64,000 nt of DNA from Bacteroidota bacterium (GTDB lineage Bacteria; Bacteroidota; Ignavibacteria; UBA10030; SZUA-254): the NCBI GenBank assembly GCA_020056225.1, contig JAGVIE010000002.1, forward strand, positions 1-64,000, read 5' to 3'. The notes below the pieces were generated by a model, which ran no database searches, was not told the DNA's origin, and saw nothing but the letters and a program-made list of their open reading frames with translations. Each line of letters starts with the position of its first letter. Position 1 is the stretch's first letter. The position numbers and the translations under genes were made by a program. Below are positions 46,112 through 53,427 of the stretch, piece by piece.

Positions 46112-46798
46112 ATGACCAACATAATTTCAAATTTCTACCAGCGATATCTATCCATCGCATTAATCAGCTCGGTGTCAATTCATCTTACTATAATATTCAC
46201 ATATTACATTTTCAAATATTATGACACAGATGAGCCAGCCGTAATTGTACGTTTAATACAATATGAAAAAATACCTCAGACTGGCATAATAGAGGAACCA
46301 CCAGTACCTCTTCCAAATATCAGCACGACAAATATACCTGCAAAACTGGGTATCCCTGTTCCGGTTCCGGAGACAGCGGTTTCGCCGGAACAAACCATTC
46401 TAACACAAAAAGAGTTGTCAAGTGAATCTAATTCGATTAATGAATTTATTAAACAAGGCGGAACAATTTCAACAGAAAAACCCGACATAAAGATCGAGGA
46501 CGCCGATCCACCTGATTTTGTAAAAGTCGAAGAACTTCCTGTGCCTGTAAAACTCGTTCAGCCGGACTATCTGGATCTCGCCAAACGGAGTGGGGTCGAA
46601 GGAACTGTTTGGGTGAAAATCTTGGTCAGTAAAGAAGGGAAAGCAAAAAAAGCTTTGGTAATAAAAAGCGACGCAGAGATATTTAACGACGCATCCGTTG
46701 CAGCTGCCATGCAGTGGTTGTTTACACCTGCTATGATGAACAGTGGAGCCATTGCTGTGTGGGTGACAGTACCATTTAAATTTCGACTGAATAAATAG
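46112..46798 (+). CDS. TonB-like energy-transducer protein
   Basis: 228 residues from the ATG at 46112, which has an AAGGAG site 6 nt upstream. One transmembrane helix (about 15-35; 'LSIALISSVSIHLTIIFTYY'), a proline/acid-rich periplasmic spacer ('EPPVPLPN', 'IPVPVPETAVSPE'), and a C-terminal TonB_C domain ('PDYLDLAKRSGVEGTVWVKIL ... ASVAAAMQWLFTPAMMNSGA'). It couples the proton motive force, via ExbB/ExbD, to outer-membrane receptors such as the one at 21383. No exbBD are adjacent. Confidence 0.82.
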   Translation: MTNIISNFYQRYLSIALISSVSIHLTIIFTYYIFKYYDTDEPAVIVRLIQYEKIPQTGIIEEPPVPLPNISTTNIPAKLGIPVPVPETAVSPEQTILTQKELSSESNSINEFIKQGGTISTEKPDIKIEDADPPDFVKVEELPVPVKLVQPDYLDLAKRSGVEGTVWVKILVSKEGKAKKALVIKSDAEIFNDASVAAAMQWLFTPAMMNSGAIAVWVTVPFKFRLNK

Positions 46799-47156
46799 TG
46801 GGTATTTTGTTTCACTCTATGAGTTTAATTTAAAACCTAAGCCCAAACGTGGCTGACTAAAAAGTCCAAAGTTGTCATGCTGAACGAAGTGAAGCATCTT
46901 AAAACAGATCAGATTAGAAGATTCTTCGTCGTTTCGCTTCTCAGAATGACAGTAAAAATTACTTTTTAGTCAACCCCTATAGGTGAGGTCTCGTTGAGCA
47001 CAATCGAATTATTTCGCATTAAGATAAACAATTATCATGCTTGCATCAAGGGAAAACTTATCATCTGTTCAACTTCGAACAAGTTCATCTCAGAAAATTG
47101 ATAAACGCGCTAATTTTTCGTATGTTCAAGTCGTCAAATAAACCTTACTTCGCACA
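46799..47156. other. 358-nt intergenic region with a MITE-like element
   Basis: No gene is seen apart from the repeat listed at 46854-46972. The rest, near 47000-47156, is AT-rich and precedes the Mpv17-like gene, whose promoter is probably here. Confidence 0.6.
46854..46972. mobile_element. MITE-like palindromic element with perfect terminal inverted repeats
   Basis: 119 bp ending in TGACTAAAAAGT (46854-46865) and ACTTTTTAGTCA (46961-46972), a perfect 12-bp inverted repeat. The inner core begins TTGTCATGCTGAACGAAGTG and closes with GAATGACAG, and its first part matches the element at 906. It has no open frame. It looks like a non-autonomous miniature transposable or REP-like element. Clear target duplications were not found. 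Confidence 0.6.
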
Positions 47157-47684
47157 ATGAATTGGTATATAGAATTAGTCACCGAGTATCCTCTCGCTAC
47201 CGCGATGGTGCAATTCGCAATCCTCGGTACGCTGGGAGATATTATCTCGAAGTGGATAGTCAAACGAAAATTCTTTTTTCCGTTTGGCGTCAATACTCTC
47301 ATCCTTAAAATGGCTGAGTGGGCGTTTCTTGCGGTCTGCATTAAATACGCTTTCGTTGGTTTCCAGGGTTTCATCGATAGTCTGACCCAGCACGGCTTAC
47401 TGCCAGACCTTCCCTTATTCGGGAGATCGTTCGCAGTATCCGCTTCAATGAATCTTCAGTTCGGTCCTTTCCTCGTCATCATGCACCGGATATTGGACAA
47501 CACTATCGCGAGAGAAAAGAATTGGAACAACCTCGACAAAGGTTTACTGTCGCTGGTGTGGTTCTGGATACCGGCGCATACGATTACGTTTATACTGCCG
47601 AGACCTTATCAAATCGGGCTGGCGGCAATCTGGTCGGTTGTGCTTGGAATAATTTTAGGATTTTACAACCGGGCTAAGACTTAA
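47157..47684 (+). CDS. Mpv17/PMP22-like membrane protein
   Basis: 175 residues with about four helices. The N-terminal 'YPLATAMVQFAILGTLGDIISKW' matches the 'hPllT...LfglGDvisQ' signature of the Mpv17/PMP22 family, and 'LVWFWIPAHTITFILPRPYQIGLAAIWSV' matches the second conserved block (W-P...NF...P...R......W). These proteins are mostly eukaryotic, in peroxisomal or mitochondrial membranes. It ends with 'FYNRAKT'. Function is unknown. Confidence 0.65.
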   Translation: MNWYIELVTEYPLATAMVQFAILGTLGDIISKWIVKRKFFFPFGVNTLILKMAEWAFLAVCIKYAFVGFQGFIDSLTQHGLLPDLPLFGRSFAVSASMNLQFGPFLVIMHRILDNTIAREKNWNNLDKGLLSLVWFWIPAHTITFILPRPYQIGLAAIWSVVLGIILGFYNRAKT

Positions 47685-47737
47685 GGAAGAAAATTTGGTT
47701 CGATGGGTAACCAATTACTGATTCCGTTCAGCAAATG

Positions 47738-47770
47738 AAATGGGGCAACCGATGATCGATTGCCCCATTT
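47738..47770. terminator. bidirectional terminator hairpin between convergent genes
   Basis: aaatggggcaa (47738-47748) pairs with ttgccccattt (47760-47770), an 11-bp perfect stem with an 11-nt loop. It ends in three T on the plus strand and has matching A on the other side, so it can serve both the Mpv17-like gene and the DUF5683-like gene. Confidence 0.75.
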
Positions 47771-47789
47771 GTTTGAAGAATCATCATCC

Positions 47790-48584
47790 TTAAAAATGTA
47801 ATGTAGTACTCAAGCGCAAACCTTGTTTTGTGGGAACAAGATCGCATCCGACAATATATTGTTCCGTGCCGATCTCAAACATGTGACCCATCGTTGCGTT
47901 ATTACGCTCGTTTATTTTATTTGCGGTAATCGGGGCATCGATCATCGACCAGATACTCGACCCTACAACAAGAACTGTCCCGACAGTGAGCCATGTTGTT
48001 GATTCTGTTGTCCAGTATCCGTACGAAGCCCAGTAGTAGTCCGGACTATACACGAATATATCTTCATAACCGGCGGCAAGTATCAATACGACGCCCGCAA
48101 CGGCAGTACCTGTCATAATGGCTCCCTTCGTGTATTGACCATTGTAATATTGTCCGCCGCCCGGTAATACAAGAGAGAGAAGGAAAGCAGTTGTGGGTGA
48201 TTTCACGTTTGCCATAGTAGTATTCTGAACAGGTTTGGGTTGTTCGCGTATAACGATTGATTTCTTTTCGACGGGTAGTGGGGCAACCGGCTTTTCTTCC
48301 ACCGGTGGTTTCTCTTCGACTTTACTTTGTTCAGCTTTTACAATTTTCGAAATCTCGTTAAATTTGTATTTTTGAACTTTGCCCTCAAGTGTTTTTATTT
48401 TTATATAACTCTTGGGAACCTGTTCGAATATAGTACCACGAATCATCGTTCCGTTCTTCAGGTAAACAATGTCATCATTAGCCGATTGCGCATTTACATA
48501 ACACGATAGAAATAAATTCATCAAAACAAATGCGCTCAGCCAACAAAGATTTTGAACCGATCTTTTTGAAGAATACATACGCAT
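47790..48584 (-). CDS. exported DUF5683-type envelope protein
   Basis: 264 residues. Signal segment (about 10-33; 'WLSAFVLMNLFLSCYVNA'), then a short beta motif common in this group ('DIVYLKNGTMIRGTIFEQVPKSYIKIKT...'), a proline/lysine-rich linker ('VEEKPPVEEKPVAPLPVEKK'), and a hydrophobic domain with 'SPTTAFLLSLVLPGGGQYYNGQYTKG', the DUF5683 signature, followed by two transmembrane helices. The pattern is common in Bacteroidota/Ignavibacteria; function is unknown. Confidence 0.7.
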   Translation of the reverse strand: MRMYSSKRSVQNLCWLSAFVLMNLFLSCYVNAQSANDDIVYLKNGTMIRGTIFEQVPKSYIKIKTLEGKVQKYKFNEISKIVKAEQSKVEEKPPVEEKPVAPLPVEKKSIVIREQPKPVQNTTMANVKSPTTAFLLSLVLPGGGQYYNGQYTKGAIMTGTAVAGVVLILAAGYEDIFVYSPDYYWASYGYWTTESTTWLTVGTVLVVGSSIWSMIDAPITANKINERNNATMGHMFEIGTEQYIVGCDLVPTKQGLRLSTTLHF

Positions 48585-48885
48585 AACTCCAGATATTGTG
48601 AATGATGTTTTATTATTTAATTAGAAACAATAAAATCTCGATCTACTTTGAGAATAAAATTCAATCACTAAAATAATACTACTGAAAAATAAGTTCGTAC
48701 AATTTAATATCTTCTAATGGAGAGCAATATAAGAAAAACCGATAAACAATCAAATGAAATGGTTGCTATGAAAGAAAAACACCGGTGAAATGGTTATTTC
48801 CCATTATTGTTTCCACAAAACAGGAAATCAGTATAGCATGATTTTTATCTAAGACAATGGATTTGATTAACAATGAATCTGAATC
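48585..48885. other. 301-nt intergenic region
   Basis: AT-rich; no gene, repeat or hairpin that I can support. It should carry the promoter of the minus-strand gene ending at 47790. Confidence 0.6.
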
Positions 48886-49782
48886 TTAGAACGGAAATTT
48901 CTGATCGTACCATTGTTTAGTCACATCCATCCAGAAGAAAAGTCCCTTCCATTTCCCGAGCGGCTCGTAATGTTTTTCGATCACTTTATCGCTCGCAACT
49001 CTCCCGTTCCGGTGTATCTCAAAATATTTCTTCCTGCACCAGCTATCGATGCCAAGGTAATCGTAACGGCCTAAAAGTTTAAGGATATTGCCTGCCGCAT
49101 ACGGACCGATTCCTTTTACCGATCTGACTTCCATGAAAAGCTCGTCGGTCGGAAGAGTGCTGGTTCGCCACGACTCAATGTCAAGTTCACCATTTTCAAT
49201 GCGCCGGGAGAGTTCAAGAATATACGGCGCGCGGTAACCGGCTCGGATTTCTTTTCGGAGATATTTTTCCGTAACCTCCGCAATCGCCTTAGGAGTCGGG
49301 AACATCCATCCTGAATCATCAATCTTCCATCCAAGCTTCTTACAAAGATTTCCCACCATAATTTCTGTAAACGCCCAACTGCAATTGGTGGTACAAATCA
49401 TTTTGACGACATCTTCAAAAACCGACGGAGAACGCAGCAGTCTGCCGGCGCCCAGATATGGAACCCACCGGAAATGGCTATGTTTCTTTGCCTCACGGTA
49501 GAACTCCGAATAATCTTCATCCAATCTAAGGCAGGTCTTCATCTGAAGGATAATATCTTGTCTTTCCTTGAGGGATATCTTTCCAGCCGCAAAGATGTTT
49601 AATTTAGCTTTCGATGTTTGAGAGATCTCCGCTACTATCATCTTCCTGTTCGATAGCTGCAGTACACGCTTCAGATGATCGTTCTTCTTATCAACTTCGA
49701 ATGGAGGCAGTGAACACCAGCCGTGGCTGTAAACCGTCCGCCAGAGGCTGAAATTATCAGGAACACCAAACGCGATCTTCAT
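48886..49782 (-). CDS. HhH-GPD DNA glycosylase (AlkA/OGG-like)
   Basis: 298 residues. The helix-hairpin-helix 'VKGIGPYAAGNIL' (222-234) and the catalytic Asp246 in 'LGIDSWCRKKY' identify the superfamily; the 24 N-terminal residues and beta region resemble AlkA-type glycosylases. It would remove damaged (alkylated or oxidised) bases; the lesion preference cannot be read. No Lys replaces the catalytic region, so it is a monofunctional type. Its start overlaps the Rho stop (ATGA), an unusual partner. Confidence 0.82.
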   Translation of the reverse strand: MKIAFGVPDNFSLWRTVYSHGWCSLPPFEVDKKNDHLKRVLQLSNRKMIVAEISQTSKAKLNIFAAGKISLKERQDIILQMKTCLRLDEDYSEFYREAKKHSHFRWVPYLGAGRLLRSPSVFEDVVKMICTTNCSWAFTEIMVGNLCKKLGWKIDDSGWMFPTPKAIAEVTEKYLRKEIRAGYRAPYILELSRRIENGELDIESWRTSTLPTDELFMEVRSVKGIGPYAAGNILKLLGRYDYLGIDSWCRKKYFEIHRNGRVASDKVIEKHYEPLGKWKGLFFWMDVTKQWYDQKFPF

Positions 49783-50897
49783 TCATCAGATAGTATTTGA
49801 GAGATCTGGGAGAGTAATTTTTGGTTGGTTGGAAATTTGTTGATCGCTTTAAGCAGGGTGAGCATCGCCTCTCTGGGCTTCTTGCGATGAAGTGCACGCC
49901 GCAATGCTTGATACTGATTCGTCTCGTTACCGAAGAGCAATTCTTCGCGGCGTGTTCCGGAAGCGGGAATATTGATTGCCGGAAAAATTCTTTGATCGGC
50001 AAGGTCCCGGTCAAGAACTAATTCCATATTGCCTGTTCCTTTGAACTCCTGAAATATCAGCTCATCCATCCGGGAGTTTGTTTCTACGAGTGCTGTGGCA
50101 ATTATGGTCAGTGAGCCGGCGTCTTCAAGAGCGCGTGCGGAACCGAATATTTTTTTCGGGATTTCCAGCGAACGTATATCAACACCGCCCGACATAGTCC
50201 TGCCGCTGCTTCGCTGAACGGCATTAAATGCCCTGCCCATTCTTGTCAGTGAATCGAGCAGTAGAACGACATCTTTCCCGCATTCAACTTTACGCTTCGC
50301 GTATTCCAATACGAGTCTTGCGATCCGTACATGGCTCTCCCTGTCGCTGTCGTTTGAGCTTGCAAACACTTCGCCTTTAATCGAGCGCCGCATATCGGTA
50401 ACTTCCTCCGGACGCTCATCCACGAGAAGCACTATCAGATTGATCTCAGGATGATTCGTGCTTATGGCAAGGGCGAGTTGCTGCATCAACATTGTTTTGC
50501 CGGCTTTCGGCGGAGACACGATCAGCGCCCGCTGACCTTTCCCGATCGGACATAGTAAATCTACTACTCTCATTGAAGTATCCGACTGACCGGTAGTTAA
50601 ATTAATCCTCTCGTTCGGATCGATGGCAGTGTGGTGTGAAAACTCTCCAATTTTTTTCCATTTTTCCGGATGAAGCCCATTGATAGTGCGAATCGATGCG
50701 ATTTCCTGCATCCCGCGGTGACCTCTTTTAATTGTACACGAAACCAAGCAAGCCTCACGCAGTCTGTATTCTGTTATCATATGGGAAGCAACACGCGGAT
50801 CATCCGGCAGGCGGTCTACCTCAAGCGATAATTTTCTAAGGCTTCCCCCATGTTTACCTTCAATTTCTAATATACCTGAATAAGTGTTCTCTGTCAT
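49779..50897 (-). CDS. rho: short-form transcription termination factor Rho
   Basis: 372 residues from the ATG at 50897 (MTENTYSGIL); an earlier in-frame extension is not supported. A cold-shock-like RNA-binding domain (about 5-80), then the ATPase: P-loop 'PPKAGKTM' (139-146), 'VDERPEEVTDM', 'LDSLTRMGRAFN', and the R-loop/Q-loop region 'SGGVDIRSLEIPKKIFGSA' and 'EFKGTGNMEL'. Typical Rho is about 420 residues. It lacks the N-terminal helical domain, and its RNA-binding domain lacks the usual 'FGFLR' core. It may be a divergent second Rho. It overlaps the glycosylase gene. Confidence 0.85.
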   Translation of the reverse strand: MTENTYSGILEIEGKHGGSLRKLSLEVDRLPDDPRVASHMITEYRLREACLVSCTIKRGHRGMQEIASIRTINGLHPEKWKKIGEFSHHTAIDPNERINLTTGQSDTSMRVVDLLCPIGKGQRALIVSPPKAGKTMLMQQLALAISTNHPEINLIVLLVDERPEEVTDMRRSIKGEVFASSNDSDRESHVRIARLVLEYAKRKVECGKDVVLLLDSLTRMGRAFNAVQRSSGRTMSGGVDIRSLEIPKKIFGSARALEDAGSLTIIATALVETNSRMDELIFQEFKGTGNMELVLDRDLADQRIFPAINIPASGTRREELLFGNETNQYQALRRALHRKKPREAMLTLLKAINKFPTNQKLLSQISQILSDE

Positions 50898-51032
50898 GCA
50901 AGATTTTGATGAAATGATGAAATGTCGATACTCAATATAGAAACTCAGCAGGTTATAATCAACACCCGACCTAACTTGAAGCTGATGAAAACTATTCTTA
51001 TCTTTTGCAGTATTCATTATGACAGATCGACT

Positions 51033-51977
51033 ATGATATCCAAAACAGGATTTGTTTATCACGATAGTTTTCTTAAGCACGATACAGGCGCCGGGCATCC
51101 TGAGCGTCCCGGGAGACTGCAATCGATTACCGATCATCTTAAGGAAATCAAACTCTGGCAGCAGCTTCAGCATATGCTCATCGATGAGGCGCCCGAAGAA
51201 TGGCTATTACAAGTACACTCGTTGGAGCATATAAGATTTCTGAAGCATGCGTGTTCACAGGGGATGATGACTCTGGACGGCGGCGACACCCATGCATCCA
51301 AAGAATCATACGATATCGCTTTGCTTGCGGTAGGCGGTGTGCTCGCGGCTACCGATGCAGTCATGAACGGATTACTGCAAAATGTTTTTTGTGCAGTGCG
51401 TCCGCCCGGTCATCATGCTGAACGCGACAAAGCGATGGGATTTTGTCTTTTGAATAATATAGCAGTTGCCGCCCGCTATGCACAACTGAAATATCGCGCA
51501 GAACGTATCGCAATAATCGATTGGGACGTTCACCATGGCAACGGAACCCAGCACATATTTTACAATGATAAATCAGTTTTATATATGAGTACACACCAGT
51601 ACCCTTTTTATCCGAATACGGGAAGCAGGAGTGAACGAGGCGCAGGTGATGGAGAAGGTTATACGTTGAACATTCCAATGTTTGCAGGCGCCGGTGAAGA
51701 AGAATTTATCGAAGCATTTACAGAAGAGATCATTCCCTCACTCGAGAACTTTCGTCCGGATCTAATTTTAATTTCTGCCGGATTCGATGCACACCGCGAT
51801 GACCCTTTAGCCAATCTTGAATTGACGGAGGAATCATTCGGGAAATTGACATCGATGGTTGCAGAAACTGCAGCTAAGGTCTGTAATGGACGCATTGTTT
51901 CTATTCTTGAAGGAGGGTACAGTTTGACCGCGCTTCCCCGAAGCGTGGAAGCCCACCTCAGAGCGATGATGGCTTGA
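51033..51977 (+). CDS. histone-deacetylase-family (acetylpolyamine/acetoin-utilisation type) hydrolase
   Basis: 314 residues from the ATG at 51033 (MISKTGFVYH); earlier in-frame starts at 50922 and 50985 extend into the Rho promoter region. Zinc-deacetylase motifs are present: 'AVRPPGHHAERDKAMGFCLLNN', 'AIIDWDVHHGNGTQ', 'ISAGFDAHRDDPLANL', 'LEGGY'. It removes acetyl groups from small molecules or proteins; the bacterial substrate is unknown. It is divergent from the Rho gene. Confidence 0.88.
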   Translation: MISKTGFVYHDSFLKHDTGAGHPERPGRLQSITDHLKEIKLWQQLQHMLIDEAPEEWLLQVHSLEHIRFLKHACSQGMMTLDGGDTHASKESYDIALLAVGGVLAATDAVMNGLLQNVFCAVRPPGHHAERDKAMGFCLLNNIAVAARYAQLKYRAERIAIIDWDVHHGNGTQHIFYNDKSVLYMSTHQYPFYPNTGSRSERGAGDGEGYTLNIPMFAGAGEEEFIEAFTEEIIPSLENFRPDLILISAGFDAHRDDPLANLELTEESFGKLTSMVAETAAKVCNGRIVSILEGGYSLTALPRSVEAHLRAMMA

Positions 51978-52029
51978 CTTTCTATAACGAGTTAGGTACT
52001 ATTATACTGAACAATCGAATAGGACATAG

Positions 52030-53052
52030 ATGCAAAACAGTGTAAATAAAAGCTCTCCACGAATTTTCATTCTTACTTCTATTTCAAGAACAGCACGCGT
52101 TCTGAGCATAATCTCGGTAATTGTTATGCTAGTGTTCATCGCCCCGTTCATTTTGCATTATGTGGAAGATGCCTCGTCATATCGTTTTATTAGAACGATA
52201 CTGGATGTCGACCGCACGATAATTATTACAGTGAAAGAGAACATTCCCACAAAGATAGGCGGTAAGGATATGTCCCGTTGGATCATGATAATCGGCATGT
52301 TCATCTTAAGCGGAATATTCAGTCGGATGAGTGAGCGGTTCAAGGACCGGACGGAATATTACAGATACAAATTCAATATTGAGACGTGGAAAAAACAGAT
52401 GAATCTTTCCGATAGCGCGATAATTCTAACTCCGCTAAACCAGAAACTCGAGCAATTGAAATCGGCAAAGAAGAAAGACCGCGAACAGCTTATCAAAGAA
52501 TTTATTGAAACGAAGAAAAAGTTAGATGAGATGGGAAGAGACCTCGCTTTTCTCGCAATCGATGTTGTCGATTCGACCGGAATGAAAGAGGGTGAGGAGA
52601 AAGCTATTATCGAACACGACTTTAAAGAATACAAAAGATTTGTTGAACGTGCCTTCGCCTCACATGGCAGTTTAAAAGCGGCGTGGACACCCGATGGTGT
52701 AATGAGCTGTTTTAACACTGTTGATGCGGCGGTGCGCGCGGCACGTGAAGTTATTACGGGATTAGACAGCTTCAATAAGAATATTAAAGGTATTCGCAGT
52801 GATTTCCGTGTACGATGCGGCGTGAACTCCGGTTTCGTTTATTTTGATGAATCTATTCCGTTAGAAGAGATAAGCGACAGGGTAATCGACATCGCCGGGC
52901 ATATGCAAAAATACGCACTGCCAAACACTGTTTGTATAGCAAAGCCGACAATTGAACCGCTGAACGAGCGCACAGGTTTTGAACCGTCAGGAAGAATGGT
53001 TGATGGTTATGAAGTGTATGAATGGAGAAAAGCTGGCTCGGCTACTCAATGA
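52030..53052 (+). CDS. membrane protein with class III cyclase-homology domain (possibly inactive)
   Basis: 340 residues. Two transmembrane helices (about 25-48 and 83-103), then a helix-rich coiled coil (about 120-172; 'QLKSAKKKDREQLIKEFIET'), and a cyclase homology domain (about 175-330). 'FLAIDVVDSTGMKEGEEKAI' and 'PDGVMSCFNTVD' keep metal-binding Asp residues. At the transition-state site, 'VIDIAGHMQKYA' replaces the normal 'VNxAxR', so the key Asn and Arg are lost. It may be a catalytically altered or regulatory form. Confidence 0.75.
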   Translation: MQNSVNKSSPRIFILTSISRTARVLSIISVIVMLVFIAPFILHYVEDASSYRFIRTILDVDRTIIITVKENIPTKIGGKDMSRWIMIIGMFILSGIFSRMSERFKDRTEYYRYKFNIETWKKQMNLSDSAIILTPLNQKLEQLKSAKKKDREQLIKEFIETKKKLDEMGRDLAFLAIDVVDSTGMKEGEEKAIIEHDFKEYKRFVERAFASHGSLKAAWTPDGVMSCFNTVDAAVRAAREVITGLDSFNKNIKGIRSDFRVRCGVNSGFVYFDESIPLEEISDRVIDIAGHMQKYALPNTVCIAKPTIEPLNERTGFEPSGRMVDGYEVYEWRKAGSATQ

Positions 53053-53193
53053 CCTCGGTCTATCAAATAGCGTAGAATCCCTGCCTGCGGCAGGTAGCCT
53101 TTCCTCAGAAAGGATTATTAGAGCCACAAACCCCGTTCGCTCTTGTAGAATGCGATTTCCCGGATGGATTGAGTTTATGTAAAAACCATTAAA

Positions 53194-53279
53194 TGTCATT
53201 TCTCATCCACCTTTGGTGGATGAGAAATCTAATCTAGTTCAAAGATTTCTCTCCCTACTTTGTCGGAATCGAAATGACA
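53194..53279. repeat. TGTCAT...ATGACA element with a 14-bp perfect hairpin
   Basis: The outer motifs TGTCAT (53194) and ATGACA (ending 53279) recall the elements at 906 and 46873. Nested inside is atttctcatccacc (53198-53211), loop ttt, ggtggatgagaaat (53215-53228), a perfect 14-bp stem. Confidence 0.55.
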
Positions 53280-53376
53280 AAACCAATTTTCCCTCAGTCT
53301 GGGAAACTCCCTCCCAGCTTTAGTGTAGGTGAAAAACAAAAACGGCTCACGTTGATGCATGATCCGTTGAGATCAT

Positions 53377-53425
53377 AACTTCCCGAAAGTTCCAGAATGA
53401 CAACCACAGTAACTTTCGGGAAGTT
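53377..53425. repeat. 15-bp perfect inverted repeat next to the repeat-protein gene
   Basis: AACTTCCCGAAAGTT (53377-53391) and AACTTTCGGGAAGTT (53411-53425), 19-nt spacer. It lies 3 nt beyond the stop of the minus-strand gene at 53428. It could act as a terminator stem, but no T-run follows. Confidence 0.6.
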
Positions 53426-53427
53426 GC

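Larger units (their letters stand above)
53053..53427. other. 375-nt intergenic region rich in hairpins
   Basis: No gene is supported. It contains the stem-loops listed separately, a tgcctgcggcagg micro-hairpin (about 53083-53095), and a TGTCAT...TGACA element. Confidence 0.6.
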
